This document shows positions 38,672 to 52,042 of a DNA stretch of 64,000 nt, piece after piece. The stretch's first letter is position 1; every line of letters starts with the position of its first letter. The translations under genes and the position numbers were made by a program. The stretch is from Bigelowiella natans CCMP2755 (taxonomy: Eukaryota > Cercozoa > Chlorarachniophyceae), in assembly GCA_000320545.1 (NCBI GenBank), contig ADNK01001791.1:37832-101831 (forward strand), given 5' to 3'. The notes below the pieces were generated by a model, which worked only from the letters and a program-made list of their open reading frames with translations, ran no database searches and had not been told where the DNA came from.

Positions 38672-40074
38672 TTCTATGTGCATTTCACTTAAAACATAAA
38701 ATGGGAGGGTTTATCGATATGGATCGGTGGATGCATTCGTACGTTAAGGTCATCGGTTTGTTTGCACATTATTTCCTCGTTGCTGCATAATCCGAATAAT
38801 CGAAGCGGCTGTTGACGCACCTACGAAAGGTATTAAGAGGGTAGTCGGCATCATAAAGCAGAATACCATGATGATAATGGCGGTGTTGGTGTTTATGGTG
38901 GTGGTGATGATGACTTGCTCTCAATTTAGTAGTAGTAGTAGCAGCAATAATATAATAATAATAATATCAGCTTACTTTAACGACGACACAATACGGTCCA
39001 CGGTATCTTTCCTTAGCGGTGCTGTAGTATTAATGCCGAACATGATTACTATTATTTGACAACAAAGTGATAGTGCTGCTCACCGAGCTTTATCTACAAA
39101 TAATCCCTTCTATTTTGCTTTTGATACTATGTCGCTCTCCCCCTTCTAATACCACTACAGCGGTACAACTACTACCCACCGTGAACAACCTGCAAGATGT
39201 CTATTATCGGAGTAAAAAGGTTGCAAATGGCTACGACTAATCCTACTTCTCAAACAGCTCCTCATCGATAATCGTCACGAATTCCAGAGCAAGTAGATTC
39301 AGCACAATGTCTATTTCCTCAGAGGTAAGTACTGATCGGGGCAATATTCACACACGACGGCACACGACGACACACGCGCATAAATACAGATGCATGCGCG
39401 AAACACAAGAAAAATAGGGTGTGAGCTGTCGTTTACCTACGGCGCAGGCTAACGGGATGATAATGTACCTGACACAATATGCAGAGCCAAATTTAGTTTT
39501 TGCAAATAAAGAAGAAATATCTGAACTATGCATACAAGAAGGAGTTGCTAGTAATAACAAGCTCTCATTATTCGAGCAGCACATCGAATATGATGGCCAT
39601 GGCAGTGTACACTAGCTACTACTACTACTACTACCACTACTACTTCTTACTTACGCGTAAACAACATTTGTGAGGAAGTCCACGAACAATGTAAGGTTTG
39701 TCACATGTCCTACGCATTGATGATGACAGTTGTTGATCAGCAAAAAGTCAATGCAATCGTAAGGGTTATGGGGAAGTAACAACTGCAACTGCCTTCGTTC
39801 ACGATTTGCTCCGAGAGGCAAGTTTCCATGAAATATGGACAACCAAAATGATGAAAATTAACGCTCCCCCTCCTCCTTCCACCACGCATGATGACAACGA
39901 GTATAAAATCCGTCCGCAACGAAAATTGAAGGCTATTTTTTTTTTAAAATGGAATAGAAAAACCGACACCATATTCAATAAACTAATTGGCGAGCAGTAT
40001 TTCGTGAGCTCGAGCTCGCACGTCGAGTAGTGCGCGCAGTAGGAATTATCGGGCTACAAGGTCACGAAATACCG

Positions 40075-40143
<69 letters not shown>

Positions 40144-40446
40144 ACACCTTTGGCTATTTGTGTAAACTTCTTCGTTGACTCTGCAGCCTTTATGATATCA
40201 GATACAGATGAGTGGTTATAAATAAAACACTGAGCAGCTGCTCGTATGTATAGTATTATCAGCCGCTATTTGTCCGTGTGAAGTACCTTGACAGTGTAGT
40301 AGATAGATGCTGCGATTGCAGATGCAAAACGAATCCTTTGAGGAATAGTATATAGCAATATCAGAGATACTACCAACGATGCTTAACTATGATTCCTAGT
40401 TATTATCATTCTTATCATTATTGTTGTTATGGTTATTGACGCCACA

Positions 40447-40498
<52 letters not shown>

Positions 40499-42556
40499 CA
40501 CCATATCGCCGTTGATAGTCATTACTATGATAAAAAATAAGAAATCAAAATCGAAAATAATCGAGTCGTTTATTCGATACGGGCTTCGGTCTATAAAGTG
40601 TACAAAGAGGTTTTATAATTATATCGTACTACTCATTTCCCTCCCTCTCCTTGCCGCTCCCCCATTTTCCACTTCTTACTGTCCGTCTCTGCTGTCTTCG
40701 TATTTGAAGTCAAGGTCCCTGATAAGTAGCGGTTACCAAGATTAGACGAACGTTGCTAGCATGTGTTAGATAGTTAGTGTGACTCTTATATATTTTCCAC
40801 GACATTTATTTGCATGCACTTTCTTCTATTTGAGTTTCTGAGAGTCATTCGATGTTCTTTGTTAACTAATCATCTTTATCCTACATCACCACTTGGTGGC
40901 CCTTGTGTATTATTTATGTAATTACTGATAAATGTAGACGATATAAAGCAGCATCGTCTCCACGAAGAAGGGCAATAAGGATTCCGCGTAGCCAATCACT
41001 AGAGTTCAATGACATTACAGTTATGATGAGAATAACCGAATTTTGTTCTCTAGGATCCCACTTCCTAATCATCATTCACCTTCTGTGTTTGTCAAAACGG
41101 CGGAGAAGCTACGAAGAGTCGTATCGATGTGCATTAGAGATATCCGCGTCTACATAGAAGATCATGATGAATACAACGTATGTCTCAATAGGATAAGGTT
41201 CCCGACGGTCTTTGGTATGATATCATCGCAGAACAAGATCTTTTCGCTATTTGACAATAATCTGTATTTTGAATCTATTCTTGATATACAGTTGAGTAAT
41301 TGGCCATCCATGTATATTGTACGTGTATCTTTGAGGCGAGGAGAAGATGAACAGAGGTTTTAAAGTCATGTAGCAAATGAAACGGTTATTTTCGTGTCTT
41401 TTCTTAATCAGCACGCAACCTGCGAGTCAGCTTCAATACCATCGGGATCATTTTTTAGCTGAATACAAGAATTTTCATGATCAAAATGGTCATCAACAAG
41501 TGAAAGGAGGCATAAAGGATGGTAGAAAATTTGACGATTGTTGCACTTCATACGGCAAGACCAATATATCCGATTCGTCCCTCCTTATATCTTAAGCAAG
41601 TTGTTGCTATATCTCATTATCAAGGAGCACTTTTTTAAACTTTAATCATCATGGGGAGGGGAAGGGTGGAAATGACTACTTGATCTGCTCCCCAGGCCCA
41701 TCTCTCTAGAATATTTCCAATCTAATGATGATGATGATGATATCAATGCAACTATTTGACCATTAAAAACAAGGCGATTAAGAAATATCCTCGTGTTGCG
41801 CTGAGAACACCGAAAATCGATTTTATTATGAAAGGAAGCTAATAGTGGCGAGGGAGGGGGAGGGGATAACAGGCACTAGAACCAAAATAGGATTCTGTCC
41901 GCAATGAATAATAAGGGACCCCACCCCCCAACACAAACACACACACACACAATCATAGAAACACTAACATTGTTGGCGTGTAACTGTACGTTTTTGTGCG
42001 TGAATGCTCAATAAATGTGTGGAATGACCTTCATGAACGACTTCCTTTCATATTCAAAAGGCTCCACAACAACATTTTCATATACTGCTTTTACTGCAAA
42101 GCAACAGCGAAATGCACATTAGAAGGACGAGATCAGTTACTATGTCAGAAAGATCATAGTGTAATTCTGGTCTACAATTACAGCAGCATCATCATCAACA
42201 ACAACTACCACTACACTACCACTGCACTATTGCTAACCAAAGACGGTGAGACTCAAAATAGGAATAAAGATGAGCTTATCGGCAAAGACCCCCATCCAGA
42301 AGTTCAAGCACGTGCACGGTATAAGAATAGCAGTCAGCCTACCAGAGAAATACGAATGTGCGTTATGGGTGCATGACGGCGTCTAATGGAGAATTGAATG
42401 TTGTTTCCTTAGGAAAACACACGCACACACACACACACACACACACACGCACGCACACACACACGCCTATCTATGTCGATAAATATAAATGAGATCTTTT
42501 ATCCATCCCCCCTCTCACTGTCGTTGTATGCATGCATACATACATGCATGCATGAA

Positions 42557-42601
<45 letters not shown>

Positions 42602-44465
42602 ATGGCGTTAATGAAGAAAGAGCATATAATCTTTAGAGGTTCCAACGACTTCACTCCACAAACGGAGAATTTCCCCTATTATGGCCAATGGAAATAAGGA
42701 TGATTTAGCGTGGTGCGTTGCATGATATTCACCCTGAGAATGTGGGAATCGAGTTTGTAATTAGAAATAAAAGCTTCTGTATTTTAACAGGGCTTTGCGG
42801 ATAAAAAGAAGTTCTCTGTTGATCCATCTTGCATCCATAGTACGGTTGAATTACCCAGCAGCAACATCTCTTGATTAGGCTTATAGATCGTAAGAGAACA
42901 AAGTCACAGAACACAACAAAAGGTTCATACCGTAATCAGGATGTCAGAACGCGGCAGCTACGTATTGTAAGTTGTACCATGAAATAACATGTTGGCGGCG
43001 TGACTCACGATATACTTCTCCCCTCCTTCCCTTCCGCCCTTCTTCTTACAAGATGTATCCTCTCCTTCCAATTCGAAAGACAACGGAGTTGAAGCACATG
43101 ATCAAAATCTGGACGTAGTACATCGGTACTCGCAAGCAAAGGTGGCATAAATAATGCAAAAGAATAGTCAGGGTGTATAGAGGAGTTAGGTAGAAGTCCT
43201 CCTCTTCCCCTTTCGAGCTGCTGGTAACGTCCTACATCATCAAACACACCCAGGTTTATGTGCGACACGACAGATTTGTGTGTTTACTTATCCTTGGCTT
43301 CTGTCCCCTTCTTGAAATTACACTCGCTAAAGCACGGCACAGCACAGCACAGCACAGTACAGTACAGCACAACACCAGACATGTGTAGACTTTTATAATA
43401 ATACATATAATTTTATTCATATGTGGCATTTTGCGTTCCGACTTCGTAGTGCTCTCCTTTTGGGTGGACAGATGACGCGCTGTTTCCCGCTTTGCAGCAG
43501 CACCAGCACCAGCACATCATATACCCTAACCAAGCATAAATTCTTGTCGCCTTCAAGTATCTTTCCTTCGTTAGACCCTAAAAGTGGTCATCGTATTGAC
43601 TTTCATGGATATGATGGATACGATGAAAATTATGTGAATATCGAAATACCAGTTGAACCTACCACCTTAACTCTTTTAGCCGAAAATCAAATATATTATA
43701 CAAACATCAGCTAGGATGTGAATCGTTGTGGAATAGGAGGCTGTTGTCGAACGAAGATCCCAGTTCCACGAGTATCTTTCAACTAACCTACCTCGTCTAC
43801 GATTGTGCATGCAACTCATTTGTTTTACCTCTGACGGTTCAATAACCATGAGATCGTAAGCCCATTTTCGCTCCCATATGGGCAGCCAAAACAATGACCG
43901 CGCGTCCTTTAAGCTGATGGACACAGAATTAGCTCCGCATCATGTATCAGAAAAAGACTGCAGCATGCAAACTACTATCTACCTGTTTTCTATAGAGGTA
44001 TCGAAGTCGGTGTTAATTGCCACCCCACATTTTTGGAGCTAAAATGAGCAGATGCAATATGTAAGAGGACGATCACCATTACGCTTGGTCGATTAGTCCC
44101 ACCACCGTGCTTATATCTAAAGTTTACCCTTGAGGTGAGAGTCATAAGCTTCTTGATATGCTGTCGCTTGAGTTCTGCTCTTCCACTTTAGAAAAAACTT
44201 TCCTGCTTTGCGCCAGTAGCCTTGTTGTGTAGGTGTAGTAGTGTATCGCACGTATGGGTTCTGTCCCCCCCCTTTCGTTTCGTGTTTTCCCTTCCGTTTC
44301 CGTGCTGAATTTTGTCGACAAAGTCGTCGGTTCAAATGCAGGCCATTTTCCATCTATCAGCATCGAATTTTCCCCTGCGACAACCCTCGCAACGGCTTGG
44401 TACTCGACTCTGTGTCCCGGAAACGGCTTATTGGATCGGGGTTTCCTTTGGCGATTGTCGCTCAT
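38078..44465 (-). CDS. Large polytopic membrane protein, about 27 exons (channel/transporter-like, unknown)
   Basis: Phase-consistent exons at the 5' end: 44465-44404, 44185-44128, 44038-43983, 43913-43829, 43782-43753, 43658-43601, 43577-43531, 43489-43391 and 43231-43050. At the 3' end: 40335-40287, 40187-40148, 39932-39896, 39709-39655, 39547-39469, 39331-39247, 39021-38976, 38820-38743, 38566-38486, 38326-38267 and 38155-38078. Between them, coding pieces at 42879-42855, about 42675-42610, 42338-42238, 41149-41080 and near 40700 fit the same gene, but not every junction is solved. The N terminus is basic and coiled, followed by several membrane segments: FYLTPLYTLTILLHYLCHLC, MGVFADKLIFIPILSLTVFG, and QLLLVCIVQIFLLYL. 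A motif IDIVLNLLALEFVTIIDEEL near the C terminus resembles one I associate with large polytopic protist membrane proteins. Function, substrate and exact length are unknown. Confidence 0.5.
40446..40497. repeat. (CA)n(GA)n compound microsatellite
   Basis: About 10 CA units then about 15 GA units in an intron of the large membrane-protein gene. Others in the same gene lie at about 40079-40141 ((AT)n(GT)n), 42421-42464 (CA-rich) and 42560-42600 ((GT)n). Confidence 0.9.
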
Positions 44466-44697
44466 TTTCCTTGTCGCAGTTAGAAAATGGAGGAATAAAC
44501 TGGCTATCGTTTCGCTCGTGAGGCTGCATATTACTCAGACAAAAAAAGCGAAGGGGCGCGCAGGGGCTCGAATTGGAGCGTTTTCGAAGAGGAGAACCGT
44601 AGATATCACAGCTAGTCTGTCTCTATTTTCCCCAGCGCATCCCATTCCGTTCGCAGAGTACCTTTTGAGATAAGGAAACAGGCCTTTCAGTGGGCAG
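44466..44697. promoter_or_regulatory. Short bidirectional promoter region
   Basis: Only 232 bp separate the start codons of the large membrane-protein gene (44465, minus) and the cytolinker gene (44698, plus). Both promoters and both 5' leaders must therefore share it, unless the true starts lie elsewhere. No TATA-like element was obvious. Confidence 0.4.
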
Positions 44698-47600
44698 ATG
44701 TCTAGAAATAACTCGAAGAGCCTGACCATCGTACGGTGGGTTAATTCAGTGCTGGCACGGGGCAAGTATGATCCGATCGAATCAATGACAGATTCCTCCA
44801 TGAGGACAGGGATAAAGCTTATGCAACTGATGGCAGTCCTCTCAGGGGAGCCTCTCCCACGCCATAACCAGCGATGTCTACTGAGAGCACAGAAGCTTGA
44901 CAATGTGGATCAGGCACTGAAGATGGTAAAGAGGGCCGGTGTACCGAATAGTTTAGTGCACACCGAGCACATTGTGGATGGAAATGAGAAGATGGTGTTT
45001 GGTCTTCTCTGGGCCATATTCAAGCGCTTTTCTCTCTCCAAGATCTCGCTTCGCCGAAAGAATGGTGGAGATGCACTAAGAGGGAAGGAAGGTTTGCTCG
45101 CATGGGTCAACGACAACCTCGCAAATGAGAGTGGATCCGCAGAGGGTAAAGCGGATGGCAAAGATGATGGCAACGATTCCAGCAGCAAGAGCAGTAATCC
45201 GGTCACGGTGGTCTCCAATTTCACCAGCGATTGGAGCGATGGGTCAGTGCTGTGTTCGATTCTTCGCCACAATGGCTCAGAGAAAACTGGAATGTCGAGG
45301 GTAGCAACGATGAGTGCTGAGGAGAAAATTAAGACTGGGTTGACAGTCGCCGAAAAAGAATTTGACGTTCCTAGGCTGCTTGATGTGTCTGACTTTAAAA
45401 AGCCTATCGACGAGCGGAATATCTTGGTTTACGTCTCCGAGCTCTACATCCAAATAAACGCTCAGAAAGCTGATCAAGCACAAAAATCGTTCGAGAAAAT
45501 GCGGAACGAGGCCAACACGCAAATTGGTGACCTAGAGGCCCAGATCAAATCTCTCAAGGAAAAGGTCAGTATCTCCAACAAGGAACTCGAGGACAAAAAC
45601 GCGAAGCTCAAGGATTTGGCAAGTGCTAATGAGGAGCTCCAACGACGGTTAGAGACAGTCGAAGGGGGGCTGAAGAATTGCCAGGAAGAGAAACAGCAAC
45701 ATGAGAAAGAATATAAGTCCTGCCTTGGCAAAAGTGAAGAGGAATTAAAAGATTGCGAGAAGGAGAAAAGTGACCTTCGTATGAAACTCTCGCAGCTTCA
45801 GGAGTCAAGGTTATCATAAAACTCACACAACCATCAAATACGTCTCAATCTTTATTGACGTAGATGTATCTTTCATCTCATCACGTGACGTGTTTTTTGG
45901 CTTGACAATATGTATTCCGTGCGTGCAGCGATGCCAGGGTATTGGAATTGGAGAGAGCGAATGAGGAGCTCAGGAGACTGCTGGAGGGGGTGAAAGAAGA
46001 TCTCAAAGATTGTCGAGAGAAAAAGGAGACACAGAATACAACGCTGTGAGTTAATCTCATTTCCTTCCTCGCTTTTTCATATCCGCATAAGTATAATGAG
46101 TACTTTTCTCCTCTTAGAGAAGCTCGTGTGCGTGCTTTCGAGGGCGAAAACGATAAACTCAAAAGCGAACTCCTGACTTGTGAGAAAAATCTCAAGCAAC
46201 TACAAACTACGAGGTAATGCCAATTCTTTCAGATAATGCATTTATGTTTGTTGCTTTCCGTTCCTCACTTACGCTATTTGTTGTTCGACGGCTGCATATA
46301 TAGAGACGCCCAAGCTCAAGAGCTAAACCATGAAAACGCCAATCTCCGGACACAGCTAGAAGGAGTAACTAAAGAACTCAAAGACTACAAAGAGAAGCAG
46401 AAAGAGGATGATTCATCTCTTCGCGGGACCGAAAAAGCACTCAGGGACTGTGAGAAAGAGAAACAGCAGCTGCACACAAAGCTGCAGCTTGCAAACGGAG
46501 AAATTAAAGATCTTGCACAAACACTCTCTGCGTTAAGGAAGGAGAATCACGACATGAAGGTACCCAAGACGACGACATTATGAGAAGAATCTCTTCGGCA
46601 AAATATGGGAATAAATGTCGTTATCTTAATGGATCCAGCATAATATGATAATCACCGTATTTTCTTCATCATAAATATCATTACTATCACTATCATCCCC
46701 ATAATTAACGGCCACCTGCATATTACCATGACTCACATATCCATTACTCTGGGTATGTTTCCAACCATCATATAGATTGCTAGCGCTGCCAATCATGGGA
46801 AGGGCTTGGTAGGTCAAGGAGGATCAGAAAACTCCGGCTTATTAAAACAGCTGCAAAAGGAGAATAGGGAAAAGGACATCAAAATCAAAGAGTTGTATGA
46901 GAAAATTCTCCACCTCTCGAGTTCATTGAAAAAAAGTCTCCATGCACAAATCACAGCTCAATCTAAGCTGCAAGTCCCTCGTTCTTCCCGATCAAGAACA
47001 AGAGGTGACAGTAGGAACAGCAGGACGAAGAGTGGTAGTCGGTCACGGTCACGGTCGCGTGCATCCTCGAGAGCTTCGGCGAGGAGTGCGTCAAGGAGCT
47101 CTTTTGGAAGAAGGTGTAATCATCTTAGAATGTTGAGGATTTGGATTCCATTTTTTTTTTTAATGTAGTGATATTAATGATACGGTATGCTATCGATCGA
47201 TGTTTGAGTGGCTGTATAGTCGTATGGCGTACATTCACATTGCTTTTAGAGAGTTTTTGCGTGATGTAAGGGTTTGTGTGCTTGACGTGAGGGTGACTCC
47301 GACTATATAACGTTCTTCACTATGGGCACAAGCGCATCAGTTATATTGTATTTGCCCCAATGTTTGTGTGCATATATGCGCTTGTTCATCGGATTTCTTC
47401 GTTAGAGACGACGAGAAGGAGAAGGAGATACAGCGTAAGATGGTGGCTGAGAAGATGGAGGAGTTTATGGCAAAAGACCCCCATGGGCATCTGCTCTCAA
47501 AAATCGAGAACAATGCGTTCCTCTTCGGCACACGGAAGATTCATCTCTTCATCGTGACAGGAGAGTTGCACGTGCGAGTTGGTGGTGGCTATGTGAGCCT

Positions 47601-47748
47601 CGCAGAGTACTGTGCAAAATACGGTCACGTAGAGCGTTTGCACCTGGAAAAGCAGAAGGAAAAGATTGAAGCGCTACTCAAACTTGCCGGCAAGGAAGAA
47701 ACAACCGAAGCTCCTACTTCCTCCACTACAACACCGTGGCGGTCCTAA
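44698..47748 (+). CDS. CH-CH-coiled coil-GAR cytolinker (actin-microtubule crosslinker)
   Basis: Six exons (44698-45809, 45929-46045, 46118-46213, 46304-46559, 46803-47113, 47406-47748) give 744 aa; exon 5 may begin at 46776 instead, adding nine residues. Residues about 5-115 and 130-258 look like two calponin-homology domains: IVRWVNSVLA..., then GLLAWVNDNL and FTSDWSDGSVLCSIL, the latter typical of actin-binding CH pairs. Residues 262-620 are heptad-rich coiled coil. A basic Arg-Ser-rich stretch follows (about 600-630). The end has ENNAFLFGTRKIHLFIV and LHVRVGGGYVSLAEY, matching the GAS2-related (GAR) microtubule-binding domain, whose hallmark is VRVGGGW-x-L-x-x-F/Y. The order matches GAS2/spectraplakin logic: bind actin at one end and microtubules at the other. 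Confidence 0.85.
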
Positions 47749-47759
47749 CTAGCTAACAC

Positions 47760-48440
47760 GCTGGTGCTAAATGCAGCTTGTGCGATGATGAGTGTGCACA
47801 AGAACACAGAAGCACTCACCGCTGTGGCATTCATCTCCAGTCACATCACTGTGTTGGTTCATTTGAGCTGTGCTGGCATGCATGCACAATGGCAATGCAT
47901 GCATTTTGTTGAAGCATTGCGAGGCATTGAGATGTGCATCAATGGATCACAAAGACGAATTTGCTTCAGGTGTGGCATGCACAGATTCCACGCCCAGTGC
48001 GATGCACACGTTCACACAGCTAGACAGACGGATGTGTGTGCGTGCACTGTGAACAACAATGCACGTGCACCACGTTCATTTTGCACTCAGTGTGGTCATC
48101 ACTGCACGCACGTGCACGTCGCAGTGACGTGCAATCAAACGTGACGAGCTGCATGTTTGCGATGCGAGCTGTGGCTTGCTCGAAATACAACAATGCCCCA
48201 ATTTTTTTGCGGCGCACAACTGCTCACACACGCCAGCACGGGTGCCAGCATGCACGGGATGCCAGCGCGAGTCGCATCACGCGTTGCAGCCGGCCCGTCT
48301 AGCCGTGTTGCTGCGTGTGCTCGTGTGCTCGACAGGCTTCAAGAGGTTCCCTGTTGATCATCACATGCTGGCATGAGTGCCAAGAGTGTTGCGAGTGCTG
48401 GCTGACACCAGTAGTCATCCATCATTGCAATTCGGAACGA
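47760..48440. other. Palindrome-rich intergenic island F
   Basis: Starts 12 bp after the cytolinker stop codon. Packed with TGCATGC, GCACGTGC, CATG and TGCA words; open frames run in several phases without splice context. The rest of the gap to 48858 has no recognisable exon. Confidence 0.65.
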
Positions 48441-48858
48441 CGACCTCCAATTTCACCCAAAAAAATAAGTCGTCATCCATAGGATGTCGCTGGTATAAAT
48501 ATGAGGCCATTTTTCAACAATCTCGGTCTCTCTGGAAGGATACGACGACCGCCAGGATCAGTTCTTCCCCCCCTCTTTGCGAATCACTGGTGCGTCATGA
48601 CTATGGGCGCCATACAATCATTTGCTACCCATAAAGCACGATCGGCAGTGTGGCCTCATTCCAACATATTCCACCTTCTGTCTTCGTGCTTGTCATATCA
48701 CTTGAGACTTCACTGTGCATCAATTGTCGCATCGGCGCGTGTTGCTCATGCATACACGGCTGAAAACTTGAACTACTCCAAACCATTAGCTAGTGTTACG
48801 TGTCTCACTAGAAGGTTTTGGTTATAATAGATACGATCAGCGGAAATTTATACCTTCG

Positions 48859-49790
48859 ATGTCGGTGCAAAAGGAAATAACATCCGAGGAGGTCGGTGCG
48901 AGCATCAACGTTGCATCTATTTTCCTTGCACCCAGCTCACCAAAACTTTTGATTACTGAAAATTGATTCGAGATTTGCTGCAAAAGAGCAGCCACGGGTT
49001 TAGAATTCGCTTTGAGATGCCCATAAAAATAATATCTACCGACTGTTCACTACCGTGTGTAGTTTGGGTGTTGCCATTCCCAAAATCGGCACTGCTAACT
49101 CAACGCATTTGAACAGGCGAAGCTGTATGACCGGCAGATTAGACTATGGGGGATGGAAGCTCAGAAGCGCATGCGGAATGCACGCCTCTGCATTGTCCAG
49201 TTACGTCCACATACAGACTAAACAAATTGCCCAAATGCCACCTGCTATTTTCAGCAACGCACGCATGATGATGCTCTTACTCTTCTGAGTGTTAATGCTG
49301 TCAGGTTCTCCGGATTAGCGACGGAGATAATTAAAAACCTCGTCCTCGCCGGCGTTGGGGAGCTTACGGTGAGAAATTACTTCCAAATATTTAAAAATGA
49401 CAAGTATGCGCACCCCGTAAAAAGCTGTGTCAAATTTCAAAAGGGGCTCTTGAGAGCTCATCATTATCTCCGTTGTCATCACTTCTTATTCCTGTGTTAT
49501 TAATCAGATCCTGGACGATGCCATCTCGACCAAAATCGATTTAGAAAGTAATTTCTTCTTAACGAAGGACGACATTGGGAAATCGAGAGCTGAATCTGCA
49601 ATAAAAAGGTAGAGATTAGGGTGCCGCTACTGTGTTGGTGAAAGTAGCGTCTCTTTTCTTCCACACTTTTTCACCATCTCTCTCCGCCTAAAAATTGATG
49701 AACAGGATCAAGGCGTTAAATCCGAATGTCAATGTAAAAGCTGATGTCACAAAGAGTCAGGTCGGATGAGTCAATTGTGGAGTGCAGAAT

Positions 49791-49822
<32 letters not shown>

Positions 49823-50521
49823 CTTTCTGTTGCCTTATTTGTAATCTCATTATCACCTATTTAGCACGTGCTGTATTGTAAAACACACAACACACAACAC
49901 CTGCCGATGATTATAATGATCATGATGTTAGTTCGGTAGTGCTAAGAAAGGGCGAGATGCTGTTCACGTTTATCACTGTTGCTTGCGACTGATGACATGT
50001 GCACGGACAATGGCGGTTGCACTCTCATATGCGTCATGTAGGACAAAGATGGTGCTTATTTTCGTGGGTTCGATGCGGTGATTTGCTGCGAAACACCTCT
50101 CCCGGTAGTAGTAATGTTGTGATCGTGAGGAGGAAGAGGAGGAGGAGGAAGGAGGAGGAAGAGAAGAGGCAACGACGATGGCGTGATGTATCATCAACGA
50201 AAACAGCGATCATACATACATATACATTGCTTGTCCCCTCTTCCACCGTGGTCATCACCATTAACTTCGTGCTATGAAGGTGTAGATTGAGTTCCTTCGT
50301 CGGTAGTAGTAGTAGTAGAAGTAGTAATAGTAGTAGTAGTCGTCGTTGGAGTGGTAGACCTCAAATTCTCCCGCTTTCCTCCTCCTTCTGATGCTGTTTC
50401 GAAAGATCATCTCTTCTTATTTCCTTCATTAGGAACAGTTTCGAATAAATTCGGCCTGTCGCGATGTCGCTGGGGGCGGAAAGAATCCTGTTTTCTTCGG
50501 ATCCATGTGCATGGGTCGGCG

Positions 50522-50592
<71 letters not shown>

Positions 50593-50664
50593 TGTATATA
50601 GGGTATTGGGTAGAAATTTCCTAGGTTTCTTTGCTGATGTTGATGTTGATGTTGGATATTGCGA

Positions 50665-50700
<36 letters not shown>

Positions 50701-52007
50701 CTTTTGTTATTTTGTGTTATTCGTTTGATTTTACTATACTCCTTACCCGCGCTACCCCCCCCCCCTCGCAGGATACGATGCGTTTTTCTTTGAAGATGTT
50801 GGCCCTTCGTTTCAGTACATGGTAAGTTTAAGCTCGTCTCTTAGCATTAGTGATATAATATTTTGTTGGCCGTTGTTTCACGGTTTATTAGCGAGATTCA
50901 CAAGCTGATGATCGAGCGACTCATTGATTGTTTGTCCTTTTCCTTCAGCCAAAGTCTACCGGTGATGATGGGGAAAAAAAGAGTGGAGAAGGCAGCACAG
51001 AGAACAAACTCGAGACGGTGCTAACACGCTACTCGACAATATGTTTGTTTCTGCGAAATGCTGTTGTTTGCCCTGCTATTGAGCTGCAGCAGCGATTAGC
51101 AAGGTTATTTACTTGAATACGTGGAAAATTACCACTACGGGGCAGGTGCAAGGCCTTACCATGAAGGAAGCTTTCAGTTGTATCAACACACTCGCACGGT
51201 GCAAAGAGATTCTTGGGCGGAAAATGCGGGTAGTTGAGCGCATAACGTGGGAGGAGAAGAACACCATCATATTTACTCCTAAACTCTTCATCAGATGTAA
51301 TAATTTGTATCCGTTCAGTCTTATCTATATGTTACATTTATTCGCTTGATTCTTTAATATCCTGTCCTCCTCCATCAGAGACACTTGAGGTTGCTGTCTA
51401 TAGTGACGATATTCATTCACAACGCCTTGGCCGTGCAAGAAGGGGGGCAATACAGCTCGGATCTATCCTCGTTGAAGGTACGTTGGTGAACGACATCTAA
51501 GGGAGTTTATACGGCGGCAAAAAATCTGTTAGGAATTCTGTAAAGTAAGCACATCCGTCTTCTCCCCCCCCCCCTTGTACCTGCTCAGAAAATGCGCAAG
51601 AATCTAAGCCCGAAAGAGGTCGTTGTAGTTGTGCAGTTGCTCTGAAAACTTGGGGGATGAGACAAAATTGCTGTCTAGCCAACAGAAAAATGCGAAGCGT
51701 GCAGAAGGAAGCACGCTGTGGTGTGTTGTGGAATGAGAGACCGCGCAAACTGCCAACCCCCCCCTCTCCCACGAAAATACCTACCATTCCTCTCAAATCG
51801 TTGATTGATTGACTTTTGGATGGTGGTGAAAATAAAGGCTGCTGACGCAGTGGTTAGCGATGCTGATTTGGAAGCCTCGGCGCTGACGTTTGGAGGCGCC
51901 CTGACATCGGTGCTGTCTATTGTTGGGGGAATCATAGCCCAGGAAGCACTCAAGGTACTACGTTCACCGATAAATATATCTTCCTTGCTTCTCTTCCAAA
52001 GGGATTT

Positions 52008-52042
<35 letters not shown>

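Noticed and set aside
40900-43714. Series of plus-strand open frames (41043-41363, 41377-41595, 41996-42376, 43421-43714)
   Set aside because: The opposite strand gives splice-flanked exons with membrane-protein composition and consistent phases through the same DNA, so these frames are shadows.
44117-44353. Alternative longer minus frame joined by a frameshift at an 8-G run
   Set aside because: A normal intron from 44403 to 44186 gives an in-phase join to the next three exons, so no frameshift is needed.
47764-48376. Several overlapping 60-126 codon frames after the cytolinker gene
   Set aside because: They occur in three phases on both strands in a TGCA/CATG-rich island, lack splice sites and have Cys/His-heavy composition dictated by the DNA words.
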